64,000 nt of DNA, taken from positions 248,001 through 312,000 of the forward strand of contig CAVXRG010000004.1 in NCBI GenBank assembly GCA_963764195.1. The letters run 5' to 3'. The position numbers and the translations under genes are program-made. The stretch comes from JBDSSS01 sp963764195 (GTDB taxonomy: Bacteria > Actinomycetota > Actinomycetes > Actinomycetales > Dermatophilaceae). Shown here piece by piece: positions 41,160-49,948 of this stretch (position 1 is the first letter of the stretch; each line of letters opens with the position of its first letter). The notes below the pieces were generated by a model. That model was not told the origin of the DNA and did no database searches. It saw only the letters and a program-made list of their open reading frames with translations.

Positions 41160-41966
41160 ATGATGGCCCGCGTGCCTGACGACGACGTGGTCCCCGCCCC
41201 CGACTCGACCGTGACGTCGGACCGCACGTCGGCCGTCCCCGCCGTGCAGGCCGGCACCATCGCGGCGGCGGTCGCGGCCGGACTCGTCCTGCTGGTCGCC
41301 GCGACGATCGGGTATGCCGCCGTGCTCGGGACGACCCTCGTCCTCGTCCTCGTGCTGGCCTGGTGCTGGCCCGTGCTCGGCGGGTCGGTGACGCCGCGCG
41401 CCACCGCGGCCGTGCTCGCCCTCTCCGCCCTGGCGATCGTGCCGACGGCGGTCCGTAGCGACCTGCGCTGGAGCGCGGCCGCGGTCGCCTTCGGCCTGCT
41501 CCTGTCCTTCTTCGCCCAGCTGCTGCGGCGCACCGGACGCGAGGGGCTCGTCCTGACGCTGCTCGCGTCCTTCGGTGGGCTCGTGCTCATCACGTCGGCG
41601 ACGACGGCCGTGGTGTCGAGCAACACCGAGCGCGGCTCGGCGCTGCTCGTCGCGGCGATGGCGGCGGCGGCGGTCGCCGGCCTCGCGGACCTGCTCGGCT
41701 CCGTGCGCCGCCTCCACCCGTTCCTCGTCGTCGCCGCGCTCGTCCTCGGCGTGCTCGCCGCAACCCTCGTCGCGACGCGCTCCGCCAGCGTGGGCACCGG
41801 GGCCGCCCTCGCCCTCGGCGCGGCTGCCGGTGTGGCGTCGTTCTCCTTCCGACGGGTCGCCGCCGGGGCCTCGGCCGGGCTGGGTGTCCGTGGCCAGGTC
41901 GCGGCCGGTGTCGGCTCGGTCCTGCTCGTCGGGGCGCTGGTGCGCCTCTTCACCGTCGTCTCCTGA
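41160..41966 (+). CDS. Multipass membrane protein, unknown
   Basis: A 268-residue protein with about eight hydrophobic helices after a 30-residue hydrophilic start (ATG 41160; ATG 41163 equally possible). No family motif seen. Coupled to the MoaD-like gene (3-bp gap), so probably cotranscribed. High Ala/Val content; function unknown. Confidence 0.7.
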   Translation: MMARVPDDDVVPAPDSTVTSDRTSAVPAVQAGTIAAAVAAGLVLLVAATIGYAAVLGTTLVLVLVLAWCWPVLGGSVTPRATAAVLALSALAIVPTAVRSDLRWSAAAVAFGLLLSFFAQLLRRTGREGLVLTLLASFGGLVLITSATTAVVSSNTERGSALLVAAMAAAAVAGLADLLGSVRRLHPFLVVAALVLGVLAATLVATRSASVGTGAALALGAAAGVASFSFRRVAAGASAGLGVRGQVAAGVGSVLLVGALVRLFTVVS

Positions 41967-42022
41967 CGGTTCGCGGTGATGCCGGCGGCCCTGCGGTGCC
42001 GGGACCGCCGCGAACCCGTCAG
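41963..42022. terminator. Imperfect terminator between convergent genes
   Basis: CTGACGGTTCGCGG (41963-41976) pairs with CCGCGAACCCGTCAG (42008-42022) with a single bulge. It overlaps the stops of the membrane protein (+) and DsrE-like (-) genes. Confidence 0.6.
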
Positions 42023-42402
42023 TAGACGAGGGCCCGGGCTCCCGGGGCGATGACCTCCTCGACGAAGGCGGCCGCTCCACGGATCGTCGTCCCCGGGGCG
42101 AGATCAGCCGCGTCGAGGTCGCGGCGGGCGGCGCACTGGGTGCAGACGGTGAGCCGGCCCCCGGCGAGGACGGCGTCGCGCAGGTCGGCCAGCCCGGCGG
42201 CATGCGCCAGGGTGAACTCCTCGGCGCGACCGGGAACGGCGAGCCAGGTGGCCTCGCCGGTCAGCCACAGCGACACCTCGACCCCGCTCGCGAGGGCGGT
42301 GGCGGCGACGGTGAAGGCCTGCGAGAGCCGCTCGGGCGCCTCCGCGCCCGTCGTCAGCTTGATGACGAGGGTCCGCGGGGGCGGGCCGGAAGGGGTGCTC
42401 AT
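42019..42402 (-). CDS. DsrE/DsrF-like sulfur-relay protein
   Basis: A 127-residue protein of the DsrE family: VIKLTTGAEAPERLSQAFTVAATAL then VCTQCAARRDLD with two Cys near 87-90 and a C-terminal FVEEV. DsrE proteins move sulfane sulfur through a Cys. Its neighbours (MoaD-like, nitrobindin, YgfZ) include sulfur- and heme-linked functions. Confidence 0.8.
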   Translation of the reverse strand: MSTPSGPPPRTLVIKLTTGAEAPERLSQAFTVAATALASGVEVSLWLTGEATWLAVPGRAEEFTLAHAAGLADLRDAVLAGGRLTVCTQCAARRDLDAADLAPGTTIRGAAAFVEEVIAPGARALVY

Positions 42403-42511
42403 GGGTTCAGGTTACGATCGAGGACGGCCCGCGGCCCGACGGAACGGGCGCCCGGCCCCCACGCACAGAGCCCCCGACCGTCCCTGCCCGGGCGAGTGAG
42501 CGAGTGACCCC

Positions 42512-43009
42512 ATGTTCAACCTCGATGCGGACATCCCCGAGCCACTGCGACCGTTGGCCTGGCTGATCGGTCGGTGGGAAGGCGCGGGCGTCGTCGGCTA
42601 CCCGACGATCGAGTCGGCGCACTTCGGCCAGGAGATCGAGGTCAGCCACGACGGACGCGGCTTCCTCTCGTGGGAGTCCCGCGCGTGGATCCTCGACAGC
42701 GAGAACGGCGCCAAGGTCCGTCCGGCCGCCGTCGAGTCCGGCTACTGGCGCCCCCTCGACAACGGCGAGGTCGAGCTGCTCCTCTCCCACCCGACCGGCA
42801 TCCTCGAGCTCTACTACGGGAAGATGGAGCCGGCCCGGATCCAGCTCAAGACCGACGGCGTCCTGCGCTCCCCGGGGGCCAAGGAGTACAACGCCGCGAC
42901 CCGGATGTACGGCCTCGTCGAGTCGAAGCTGATGTGGGTGATGGACATGGCCGCCGTGGGCCAGGATCTGCAGAGCCACCTGTCGGGCACCCTCAAGCGG
43001 GTGGAATGA
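42512..43009 (+). CDS. Nitrobindin-like FABP-family heme protein
   Basis: A 165-residue beta-barrel protein with the signature GRWEGAGVVGYPT (about 22-34) and the presumed proximal His in LQSHLSGTLKRV near the C-terminus. Bacterial nitrobindins bind ferric heme and scavenge NO or peroxynitrite. It lies 4 bp upstream of YgfZ and resembles M. tuberculosis Rv0813c in the same genomic neighbourhood. Confidence 0.88.
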   Translation: MFNLDADIPEPLRPLAWLIGRWEGAGVVGYPTIESAHFGQEIEVSHDGRGFLSWESRAWILDSENGAKVRPAAVESGYWRPLDNGEVELLLSHPTGILELYYGKMEPARIQLKTDGVLRSPGAKEYNAATRMYGLVESKLMWVMDMAAVGQDLQSHLSGTLKRVE

Positions 43010-43013
43010 CACC

Positions 43014-44069
43014 GTGGTCGATCCCGTTGACGCAGGCATGACCGACCTCGCCGTGCCCACGCGCAGTCCGCTCCTCGACCGCCCCGGCGCCGTCGCCGGC
43101 GACGGGCTCGAGGCTGGTGTGGCCCTGCACTACGGGGACCCGATGCGCGAGCAGCGCGTCCTCGAGGAGGGCCTCGGCGTCGTCGACCTCTCCCACCGCG
43201 AGGTGCTCACCGTGACCGGCGCCGACCGGCTCAGCTGGCTGCACTCGCTGACGACCCAGCACCTGCTCGGCCTCGGCCCCCGGGAGTCGCGCGAGGCCCT
43301 CATCCTCACCCCGAAGGGCCACGTCGAGCACTCGCTCCACCTCGTCGACGACGGGGGGACGACCTGGATCACGACCGAGGCCGGCTCCGGGACCGCCCTG
43401 CGCGAGTGGCTCGAGCGGATGCGCTTCATGCTCCGCGTCGAGGTCACCGACGTGACGGCCGACTGGGCCGTGCTCGGTGAGCCGCACTCCTCGGAGTCGG
43501 CGCCGGGCGAGGCCCTGGCCTGGCGCGACCCGTGGCCAGACCTCGTCGGCGACACGGCGGCCTACGGTCCGACCGAGGGCCACCCCGGCACGGAGCGAGC
43601 CTGGCGCGAGGTCATCGTGCCCCGGGCCGATCTCGTTGCGGCCGTGGGGGACCGGCCGGTCGCCGGGCTCTGGGCGGCCGAGACGCTCCGGATCGCCGCC
43701 TGGCGGCCCCGGCTCGGGCTCGAGTCCGACCACCGCACGATCGTGCAGGAGGTCGACTGGATGCGCACCGCCGTGCACCTCCACAAGGGCTGCTACCGCG
43801 GGCAGGAGACGGTGGCCCGGGTGCACAACCTCGGCCGGCCGCCGCGCCGCCTCGTCTTCCTCCACCTCGACGGCTCGGGTCACACCCTTCCCGCGCGCGG
43901 CGCCGAGGTGCGGGCCGGTGACCGCGTCATCGGGCACCTCACGTCGGTCGGGCGCCACCACGTCGACGGACCGATCGCCCTCGCCCTGATCAAGCGCAAC
44001 ACGGACCCGACGCTCGAGCTGCTCGTCGGCGACGCGAGCGCCGCCCAGACGACGATCGTCGCTCCCTGA
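43014..44069 (+). CDS. ygfZ: Folate-binding YgfZ/GcvT-like protein
   Basis: A 351-residue protein with a GcvT-like fold and the YgfZ signature KGCYRGQE (near 262). The family helps build or repair iron-sulfur enzymes. The GTG at 43014 is only 4 bp after nitrobindin; ATG 43038 is an alternative. A hairpin follows the stop at 44097-44115. Confidence 0.88.
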   Translation: MVDPVDAGMTDLAVPTRSPLLDRPGAVAGDGLEAGVALHYGDPMREQRVLEEGLGVVDLSHREVLTVTGADRLSWLHSLTTQHLLGLGPRESREALILTPKGHVEHSLHLVDDGGTTWITTEAGSGTALREWLERMRFMLRVEVTDVTADWAVLGEPHSSESAPGEALAWRDPWPDLVGDTAAYGPTEGHPGTERAWREVIVPRADLVAAVGDRPVAGLWAAETLRIAAWRPRLGLESDHRTIVQEVDWMRTAVHLHKGCYRGQETVARVHNLGRPPRRLVFLHLDGSGHTLPARGAEVRAGDRVIGHLTSVGRHHVDGPIALALIKRNTDPTLELLVGDASAAQTTIVAP

Positions 44070-44079
44070 CGGGCGTCCC

Positions 44080-44125
44080 CGGGCCGGTCCCGTCGGGCGG
44101 CAGCGGTATGCCGCCGGGCCGGCCC
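44080..44125. terminator. Hairpin after ygfZ
   Basis: GGCGGCA (44097-44103) pairs with TGCCGCC (44109-44115), nested within GGGCCGG and CCGGCCC outer arms. The loop carries GTATGCCG. Confidence 0.5.
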
Positions 44126-44171
44126 GCGTGCCCCGCGTCCGGTCGGCGTGCCCCGCTGGGATGATGGCGCC

Positions 44172-45026
44172 ATGAGCTCCGGACGCAGCGCTGCGAAGAC
44201 CTTGATCACCGTCGCCCCGACGGGCGCCGAGACGGCGAAGGCCGACTGTCCGGCCCTGCCGACGACCCCCGAGGAGCTCGTCGAGACCGCAGTGGCCTGC
44301 GAAGCCGCGGGCGCCGCGCTCATCCACATCCACGTCCGTGACGGCAAGCACGAGCCGACCCTCGACCCGGCCCTGCTGCGGGAGGCCGTCGTCGGGGTGC
44401 GTGCGGCCACCGACCTCGTCGTGCAGCTGTCGACGGGGGGCAGCATCACCGACCCGCTCGAGCAGCGGCTGACCGTGCTCGACGCCGAGCCGGACTCCTG
44501 CTCCCTCACCTGCGGCACGACGAACTTCGGCGACGGTGTCTTCCTCAACCCCTGGGGCTTCATGGCCGACCTCTACCAGCAGGCGCAGGAGCGCGAGGTC
44601 GTGCCGGAGTTCGAGCTCTTCGAGCTCGGCCACGTCCACGCGCTGCGCCGACTCATCGACGACTTCGGCCTCCCTTTCGGCGGCCGGGTCCACGTCGACT
44701 TCGTCACCGGTGTCCCGGGCGCGATGCCCGGCAGCCCGGACGCCCTGCTCGCGGGCGTGGCGATGCTGCCGCCCGAGGTGACGAGTTGGTCGGCCACCGG
44801 CATCGGCCGGTCGCACCTGCCGATCGCCGCGACCGCGCTCGCCGCGGGCGGTCACCTGCGGGTGGGGATGGAGGACAACCTCATCTACGCCAAGGGCCGT
44901 CCGGTCACGCACAACCGCGAGCTCGTCTCCCGGGCCGCCGAGCTGGCTGCCCTCCTCCAGCGCCCCCCGATGACGACGACCGAGGCGCGCGACCTGCTCG
45001 GTATCAAGGACCGTCGCGGTCGCTGA
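44172..45026 (+). CDS. Beta-keto acid cleavage enzyme (BKACE, DUF849)
   Basis: A 284-residue TIM barrel of the BKACE family. Zinc ligands HIHVRD (His-x-His, about 49-54) and the later FELGHVHALRRL block are visible. Members cleave 3-keto acids with acetyl-CoA, the type example being 3-keto-5-aminohexanoate in lysine fermentation; the substrate here is unassigned. The ATG at 44172 is used; ATGs 8 and 11 bases upstream are out of frame. Monocistronic, between YgfZ and the XRE gene. Confidence 0.85.
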   Translation: MSSGRSAAKTLITVAPTGAETAKADCPALPTTPEELVETAVACEAAGAALIHIHVRDGKHEPTLDPALLREAVVGVRAATDLVVQLSTGGSITDPLEQRLTVLDAEPDSCSLTCGTTNFGDGVFLNPWGFMADLYQQAQEREVVPEFELFELGHVHALRRLIDDFGLPFGGRVHVDFVTGVPGAMPGSPDALLAGVAMLPPEVTSWSATGIGRSHLPIAATALAAGGHLRVGMEDNLIYAKGRPVTHNRELVSRAAELAALLQRPPMTTTEARDLLGIKDRRGR

Positions 45027-45130
45027 GGTGGCCGGGAGGGACCCGCTCCGGACCCTGTCCCCGGGGGTGTGTGGGAGGTCACGCTGCCTGCAGTTTGCAT
45101 TTTGCTTGCCGTAGTTAGCACAATGGAGGG

Positions 45131-45550
45131 GTGAGCAAGCTACCGCTACCCGACCTCGGGGCCTACCTGCGCGAACAGCGCGAGAGCGCCCAGCTGTCCC
45201 TGCGTCAGCTCGCCGAGGTGGCCGGGGTGTCCAACCCCTACCTCTCGCAGATCGAGCGCGGGCTCAAGCGCCCGAGTGCCGAGATCCTCCAGCAGATCGC
45301 CAAGGGCCTGGAGGTCTCGGCAGAGTCGCTCTACGTCCGCGCCGGGATCCTCGACGAGCGGGTCCCCGACGTCGGTGCCGGGTCCCCCCGCACCGACGTC
45401 CTCTCCGCGATCGCCGCCGACCCGGTCCTGACCGACCGGCAGCGCGCGGTGCTCGTCGACATCTACGCGTCGTTCGCCGGTGCCGCCGCCGACGCACCCT
45501 CGAACCCATCGACAACCACAGACCAGCACGTCACCGAGAAGGAGAACTGA
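45131..45550 (+). CDS. XRE-family regulator upstream of hbhA-like gene
   Basis: A 139-residue protein. The helix-turn-helix (LREQRESAQLSLRQLAEVAGVSNPYLSQIERGLKRPS, about 13-49, cited by its ends LREQRESAQLSL and SQIERGLKRPS) is followed by a charged tail. Actinobacteria commonly place this regulator directly before an HbhA-like gene (Rv0474-Rv0475). GTG 45131 follows GGAGGG. A strikingly AT-rich 45-bp patch precedes it. Confidence 0.88.
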   Translation: MSKLPLPDLGAYLREQRESAQLSLRQLAEVAGVSNPYLSQIERGLKRPSAEILQQIAKGLEVSAESLYVRAGILDERVPDVGAGSPRTDVLSAIAADPVLTDRQRAVLVDIYASFAGAAADAPSNPSTTTDQHVTEKEN

Positions 45551-45551
45551 G

Positions 45552-46580
45552 ATGGCTCTCAGCACCAAGATCAGCAAGGCCGTGAAGGACGCACAGAAGC
45601 AGGCCGAGGCCACCGTGGCCGAGGTGCGCAGCACGATCGAGGGGCGCCTGCCCGACGTCACCGTCGACCCCACCCCGTTCTACGCGGTCGTCGGCGCGGC
45701 CAACATCGCCGTCGACACCGTCCGCACCGCGAGCGAGCAGCTCGACCTGGCCCGTGACGAGGTCAAGGCCATCGACCTGCGCAAGGACGCCAAGAAGGAG
45801 GCCAAGGGCCTGCAGAAGGACCTCGAGAAGCGCCTCGCCGACCTCCAGTCCCGCACGGCCGAGCTCCAGCGCCTCGCGACGACGTATGCCGACCGCTTCG
45901 TCTCGCAGGCCCAGGAGCTCCCCGCCCAGGTCCTCAACCAGGGCTTCGTCCTCGCCAGCAACGCCAAGGACCAGTACGACGCCGCCGCAGCCCGCGGTGA
46001 GAAGGTCGTCACCGACCTCCGCGTCCAGGGCGAGCGCACCGCCGCCGACCTCGCCGAATCGTCCGAGACCGCGCTGACCGTCGGCAAGAAGGTCGCGACG
46101 ACGGCCAACGCCGAGGGCGAGAAGGTCGTCCGGGCCGTTCGCAAGGCGGTCCGTGATGACGTCGACACCGTCGCCGCCCAGCTCGACGACTCCGCCGCGG
46201 CGCTCGACGACGCCGCCACCCCGCCGCCGTCGCGCCAGACCGCGGCCGAGAAGGCGACGGTCCGTCGCCAGGCCGCAGAGAAGGCGGCGGCGACCCGCAA
46301 GATGAACGCCGTCGAGGCGACGACGACGCGCAAGATCGCCGCCCGCAACGCCGCCGCCGAGCAGACCGCCGAGGCCGGCTCCGCGTCCGACACCGTCGAG
46401 AACAAGGTGGAGGCCACGACCGCCGCCGCGAAGAAGACGGCGCGCAAGACGGCCACGAAGGCCACCGCTGCGGCCGACTCCGCCACCACCCCCGCCAAGA
46501 AGGCGGCGCCGCGCACGACGGCCCGCAAGACCACGGCCAAGAAGACCCCGGCGAAGAAGGCTCCCGCCAAGAAGGCCTGA
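45552..46580 (+). CDS. HbhA-like heparin-binding protein with a long Lys/Ala tail
   Basis: A 342-residue protein: an N-terminal globular/coiled region matching HbhA (KAVKDAQKQAEATVAEVRST, PTPFYAVVGAANIAVDTVR), a long helical middle, and a roughly 100-residue Lys/Ala/Thr tail ending in PAKKAPAKKA repeats, like histone H1 tails. HbhA binds heparan sulfate and lipids; the basic tail could equally bind DNA. It starts 1 bp after the XRE stop. Ordinary HbhA is near 200 residues, so the tail is unusually long. Confidence 0.87.
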   Translation: MALSTKISKAVKDAQKQAEATVAEVRSTIEGRLPDVTVDPTPFYAVVGAANIAVDTVRTASEQLDLARDEVKAIDLRKDAKKEAKGLQKDLEKRLADLQSRTAELQRLATTYADRFVSQAQELPAQVLNQGFVLASNAKDQYDAAAARGEKVVTDLRVQGERTAADLAESSETALTVGKKVATTANAEGEKVVRAVRKAVRDDVDTVAAQLDDSAAALDDAATPPPSRQTAAEKATVRRQAAEKAAATRKMNAVEATTTRKIAARNAAAEQTAEAGSASDTVENKVEATTAAAKKTARKTATKATAAADSATTPAKKAAPRTTARKTTAKKTPAKKAPAKKA

Positions 46581-46605
46581 GCCTCGACCGTCGGTCGCAG
46601 TTCAC

Positions 46606-46639
46606 GCGGACCGCCACCCCGCCCGGGGTGGCGGTCCGC
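46606..46639 (+). terminator. Terminator of the XRE-hbhA operon
   Basis: Exact 15-bp arms, GCGGACCGCCACCCC (46606-46620) and its complement (46625-46639), with a 4-nt loop. Confidence 0.85.
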
Positions 46640-46677
46640 TCGCGTCGACGGGCCGGCCCTGCGGCATACTGCGGGGC

Positions 46678-47682
46678 GTGCCTGAGACTCCTGTGATCCC
46701 GTCCGCCACGGCCCCCGACGCCGTCTCTGCCGCCCTCAGCGCGGCCCCGATCGTCGCCCACGTCGTGCGCGCCGGCTTCGTCGAGTCGGTCCACCACGGC
46801 ACCGCCGTCGTGACCGGTCCGGACGGGGCGGTCCTGCTCGAGATCGGGGACGCGAGCGGTCCGGTGTTCCCTCGCTCCTCGAGCAAGCCGCTCCAGGCGG
46901 TCGCGATGGTGCGCCACGGCCTGGACACGGCCGGCGCCCACCTCGCGCTCGGGTGCGCCAGCCACTCCGGTGAGGACTTCCACCAGGAGGCGGCGCGCGA
47001 GATCCTCGCCGGCGCCGGCCTCGGCGAGGCCGACCTGCAGAACACCCCCGACTACCCCTACAGCGAGGCGGCGCGGGTCGCCTGGATCGCGAGCGGCAAG
47101 CCGAAGCAGTCGATCGCGCAGAACTGCTCGGGCAAGCACGCGTCGATGCTCGCGACCTGTGTGGCGAACGGGTGGGACCTCGCGACCTACCGCGACCCGG
47201 ACCACCCGCTCCAGGTCGCGATCGCCGAGACGGTGCGCGACCTCACCGGCTACGAGCCGGTGGCGGTCGCCGTCGACGGTTGCGGCGCCCCGATCCACGC
47301 GGTGCCCCTCGTCGGCCTCGCCCGCGCCTTCGGCCGGCTCGCCGCCGCGACCGAGGGCCCCGAGGCGAAGGTGGCGGGCGCCATCCGGGCGTTCCCCGAG
47401 TTCCTCGGCGGGACCGGGCGCGACGTCACCGCGATCATCCGCGGCACCGAGGGGCTCGTCGCCAAGGACGGGGCCGAGGCGGTGTATGCCGTCGGGCTGG
47501 CCGACGGTCGCGGCATCGCCGTCAAGGTCGCCGACGGCGGGTCCCGGGCCTGCACGGTGCTCCTCGCGGCGGTCCTGCGCCGCATCGGCGTCACGGACAC
47601 GGCGACGCTCGCCGCGCTCGAGGACGAGCCGGTGCTCGGCCACGGCGAGCCGGTCGGCTCGGTCGTCGCCGTCGGGGTCTGA
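46678..47682 (+). CDS. Asparaginase (AsnA/RrA type)
   Basis: A 334-residue protein of the asparaginase type that is not related to the class I/II enzymes: FPRSSSKPLQA (near 62), GCASHSGEDFHQEAAR and QNCSGKHASML (near 144) with catalytic Ser/Cys/Lys. CATACT (46665-46670) is 7 nt before the GTG, so the mRNA is probably leaderless. The octamer CGGCATAC overlaps that -10. Confidence 0.83.
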   Translation: MPETPVIPSATAPDAVSAALSAAPIVAHVVRAGFVESVHHGTAVVTGPDGAVLLEIGDASGPVFPRSSSKPLQAVAMVRHGLDTAGAHLALGCASHSGEDFHQEAAREILAGAGLGEADLQNTPDYPYSEAARVAWIASGKPKQSIAQNCSGKHASMLATCVANGWDLATYRDPDHPLQVAIAETVRDLTGYEPVAVAVDGCGAPIHAVPLVGLARAFGRLAAATEGPEAKVAGAIRAFPEFLGGTGRDVTAIIRGTEGLVAKDGAEAVYAVGLADGRGIAVKVADGGSRACTVLLAAVLRRIGVTDTATLAALEDEPVLGHGEPVGSVVAVGV

Positions 47683-47689
47683 CCCCTCC

Positions 47690-48115
47690 GTGCGGGCGGT
47701 CCTCCAGCGCGTCACCGGGGCCCGGGTCGAGGTCGAGGGCGCCGTCGTCGGCGAGATCACCCGGCCGGGGTTGCTCGTGCTCGTCGGCGTCGCCCACGCC
47801 GACGGCGACGAGCAGGTCGAGCGGATGGCCCGCAAGATCGCCGAGCTGCGGATCCTGCGCGACGAGCGGAGCCTGCTCGAGGCCGATGCTCCGGTGCTCG
47901 TCGTCAGCCAGTTCACCCTCCAGGGCGACACCCGCAAGGGTCGGCGTCCGTCGTGGAGCGCCGCGGCCCCCGCTGAGGTGGCCGAGCCGGTCGTCGACGC
48001 CCTCGTCGCGGCGCTGCGAGCCCGGGGTCTCGAGGTGGGCACCGGCCGGTTCGGCGCGATGATGGCGATCTCGCTGACCAACGACGGCCCCGTGACCCTG
48101 GTCGTCGACGTCTGA
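47690..48115 (+). CDS. dtd: D-aminoacyl-tRNA deacylase
   Basis: A 141-residue Dtd with the catalytic SQFTLQGDTRKGRRPS (about 76-91) and the terminal NDGPVTLVVDV. It removes D-amino acids from charged tRNA. GTG 47690 is 7 bp after the asparaginase stop, so the two are cotranscribed. Typical length for the family. Confidence 0.92.
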   Translation: MRAVLQRVTGARVEVEGAVVGEITRPGLLVLVGVAHADGDEQVERMARKIAELRILRDERSLLEADAPVLVVSQFTLQGDTRKGRRPSWSAAAPAEVAEPVVDALVAALRARGLEVGTGRFGAMMAISLTNDGPVTLVVDV

Positions 48116-48186
48116 CCGGTCCGACCGGTCGAAGCGTCCGTCGGCAACCGCAGGGTCCGCGACGCCGGTCCGGTTAGGATCTGGGG

Positions 48187-48510
48187 ATGACCCTGTACTC
48201 CGGTTTTCAGAGCATCGTCCTCCTCGGGCTCGGTGTCGTCGCGCTCGGCAGCGAGGTCTTCGCCTTCGTCGACGCGATGCGCAACCCCGAGGGCGCCTTC
48301 GCCGCGGCCGGCAAGCGCACTCGCACCTTCTGGCTGCTCGTCACCGGTGTCGCCACGCTGATCGGCTTCGTCACCCTCTTCAACCCGCTCAACCTCTTCG
48401 GTCTCGCCGCCTTCGTCGGAGCCGCCGTCTACCTCGCCGACGTGCGGCCGGCCCTGCGCCAGGTGCGCGGTCTCGGCGGCCGGGGCGGCCGATCCGGCAA
48501 CAGCTGGTGA
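48187..48510 (+). CDS. DUF2516 membrane protein
   Basis: A 107-residue protein with three hydrophobic helices and the conserved FAFVDAMRNPEGAFAAAGKR loop. It matches the actinobacterial DUF2516 family (Rv0476-like), often near hbhA. TAGGAT (48175-48180) lies 6 nt before the ATG. Function unknown. Confidence 0.85.
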   Translation: MTLYSGFQSIVLLGLGVVALGSEVFAFVDAMRNPEGAFAAAGKRTRTFWLLVTGVATLIGFVTLFNPLNLFGLAAFVGAAVYLADVRPALRQVRGLGGRGGRSGNSW

Positions 48511-48586
48511 CGGCGCCGACCGTTTCCGACCGGCGCCACCCGTCGGGTGCGGCACACTGAGCACTCGCGTACCGAAAGGGGGAACC

Positions 48587-49039
48587 ATGTCCGACCACCA
48601 GTCCGCCGGCGTCATCGTCGAGCCGGAGCCCGACGACCACGGCCCCGCCCCGACCCACTCGACCGACGAGTACGTCGTCGGCGACCGCAACCCGACGCAC
48701 GACATCTTCGTGGCGGAGCGCCCCTGGGGCGAGTTCCAGCAGTTCGTGTCCAACGAGCAGGTGACGGTCAAGATCATCACCGTCCAGCCGGGACATCGGC
48801 TCTCCCTCCAGCGACACGACCATCGGGGTGAGATGTGGCTCGTGCTCGACGTGCCGATCGACATCACCGTCGGCGAGCGACACTGGACCGCCGAGGTCGG
48901 CGAGACGGTCTGGGTGCCGCGCAACGCGACCCACCGGATGGGCAACTCGGGCGAGGAGCCGGGCCGCCTGCTGGAGGTGGCCTTCGGCCACTTCGACGAG
49001 GGCGACATCGAGCGCCTCCAGGACGACTACACCCGCTGA
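48587..49039 (+). CDS. Mannose-6-phosphate isomerase type II-like cupin
   Basis: A 150-residue single cupin domain: ERPWGEFQQF, PGHRLSLQRHDHRGEMWLVL (metal His and Glu) and ETVWVPRNATHRM. It equals the C-terminal isomerase half of GDP-mannose pyrophosphorylase/isomerase fusions. GAAAGGGGG precedes the ATG. Probable sugar-phosphate isomerase. Confidence 0.85.
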   Translation: MSDHQSAGVIVEPEPDDHGPAPTHSTDEYVVGDRNPTHDIFVAERPWGEFQQFVSNEQVTVKIITVQPGHRLSLQRHDHRGEMWLVLDVPIDITVGERHWTAEVGETVWVPRNATHRMGNSGEEPGRLLEVAFGHFDEGDIERLQDDYTR

Positions 49040-49077
49040 CCGGTGCTGCTCGCCGCGAGCTGCGCCCCTCCCCGGCG

Positions 49078-49869
49078 TCAGCCGGGCGCGACGGCCTCCC
49101 AGGCCACGGTGATCTCGCCCAGCCGCCACCGGGACGGGCCGTCGAGCAGCGGCCACCGTTCGCCGAGCTCGGCCGCGGCCGCGAGCCAGCGCTGCCGGGC
49201 ACCCCACGAGGCCTGCGGAGCGCTCCGCGCCCAGGCGTGGTCGAGGTCGCGCAGGTAGGCGTGCACCCGCTCTCCCGGGACGTTGCGGTGGATCAGCGCC
49301 TTCGGCAGCCGCTCGGCGACGTCGGATGGTCTGACGAGGCCGCGCAGCCGCAGCGAGATCGTCAGGCTGACCGGCCCCCCGCGCTCGACGGCGACCCAGG
49401 TCGCGCGCCGGCCGACCTCGTCGCACGTCCCGTCGACGAGCAACCCGTCGGGGGTGAGCCGGCCCCGCACCCGCTCCCACGCACCCTCGACCTCGTCCTC
49501 GGCATACTGCCGGAGCACGTTGAAGGCCCGCACGACGGTGGGCCGCTCCCCGCGGTCGAGGGGGACCTCGAAGCCGCCGAGGCGGAAGCTGAGGCCGTCC
49601 CGCTCGAGCGGTCGACCGGCTGCCACCCGCGCCGGGTCGATCTCGATCCCGACGACGCGCACGTCCGGTCGGACCTGCGCCAGCCGGTCGTGCAGCTCGA
49701 CGGCGGTGATCGGGGACGCGCCGTAGCCGAGGTCGACGACGACGGGGGGTCCCGGGCTGCGGCGCAGCCGCCAGGCCTGCGGGCCGGCGAGCCACCGGTC
49801 GCAGCGCCGCAGGCGGTTCGGGTTCGTCGTGCCGCGGGTGATGCTGCCGACGGGACGGGGGCTGGCCAC
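49078..49869 (-). CDS. SAM-dependent methyltransferase-like protein
   Basis: A 263-residue protein with a Rossmann methyltransferase core: VVVDLGYGASPITAVELHDRL (about 43-63), VVGIEIDPARV and a variant fourth motif LLVDGTCDEVG. Substrate unknown. TAGGCT (49881-49876) lies 6 nt before GTG 49869, so leaderless. It is divergent from mshA across a short gap. Confidence 0.78.
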   Translation of the reverse strand: MASPRPVGSITRGTTNPNRLRRCDRWLAGPQAWRLRRSPGPPVVVDLGYGASPITAVELHDRLAQVRPDVRVVGIEIDPARVAAGRPLERDGLSFRLGGFEVPLDRGERPTVVRAFNVLRQYAEDEVEGAWERVRGRLTPDGLLVDGTCDEVGRRATWVAVERGGPVSLTISLRLRGLVRPSDVAERLPKALIHRNVPGERVHAYLRDLDHAWARSAPQASWGARQRWLAAAAELGERWPLLDGPSRWRLGEITVAWEAVAPG

Positions 49870-49948
49870 CCGGCGAGCCTACGGGCCGCGTCGCGGAATA
49901 CATCGAATCGGTGGGGTGGTTGACGCGGAAGTGCACCAGGCCGAGCGG

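Noticed and set aside
44161..44172. ATGs at 44161 and 44164 as BKACE starts
   Set aside because: Both are out of frame with the BKACE motifs; only 44172 is in frame.
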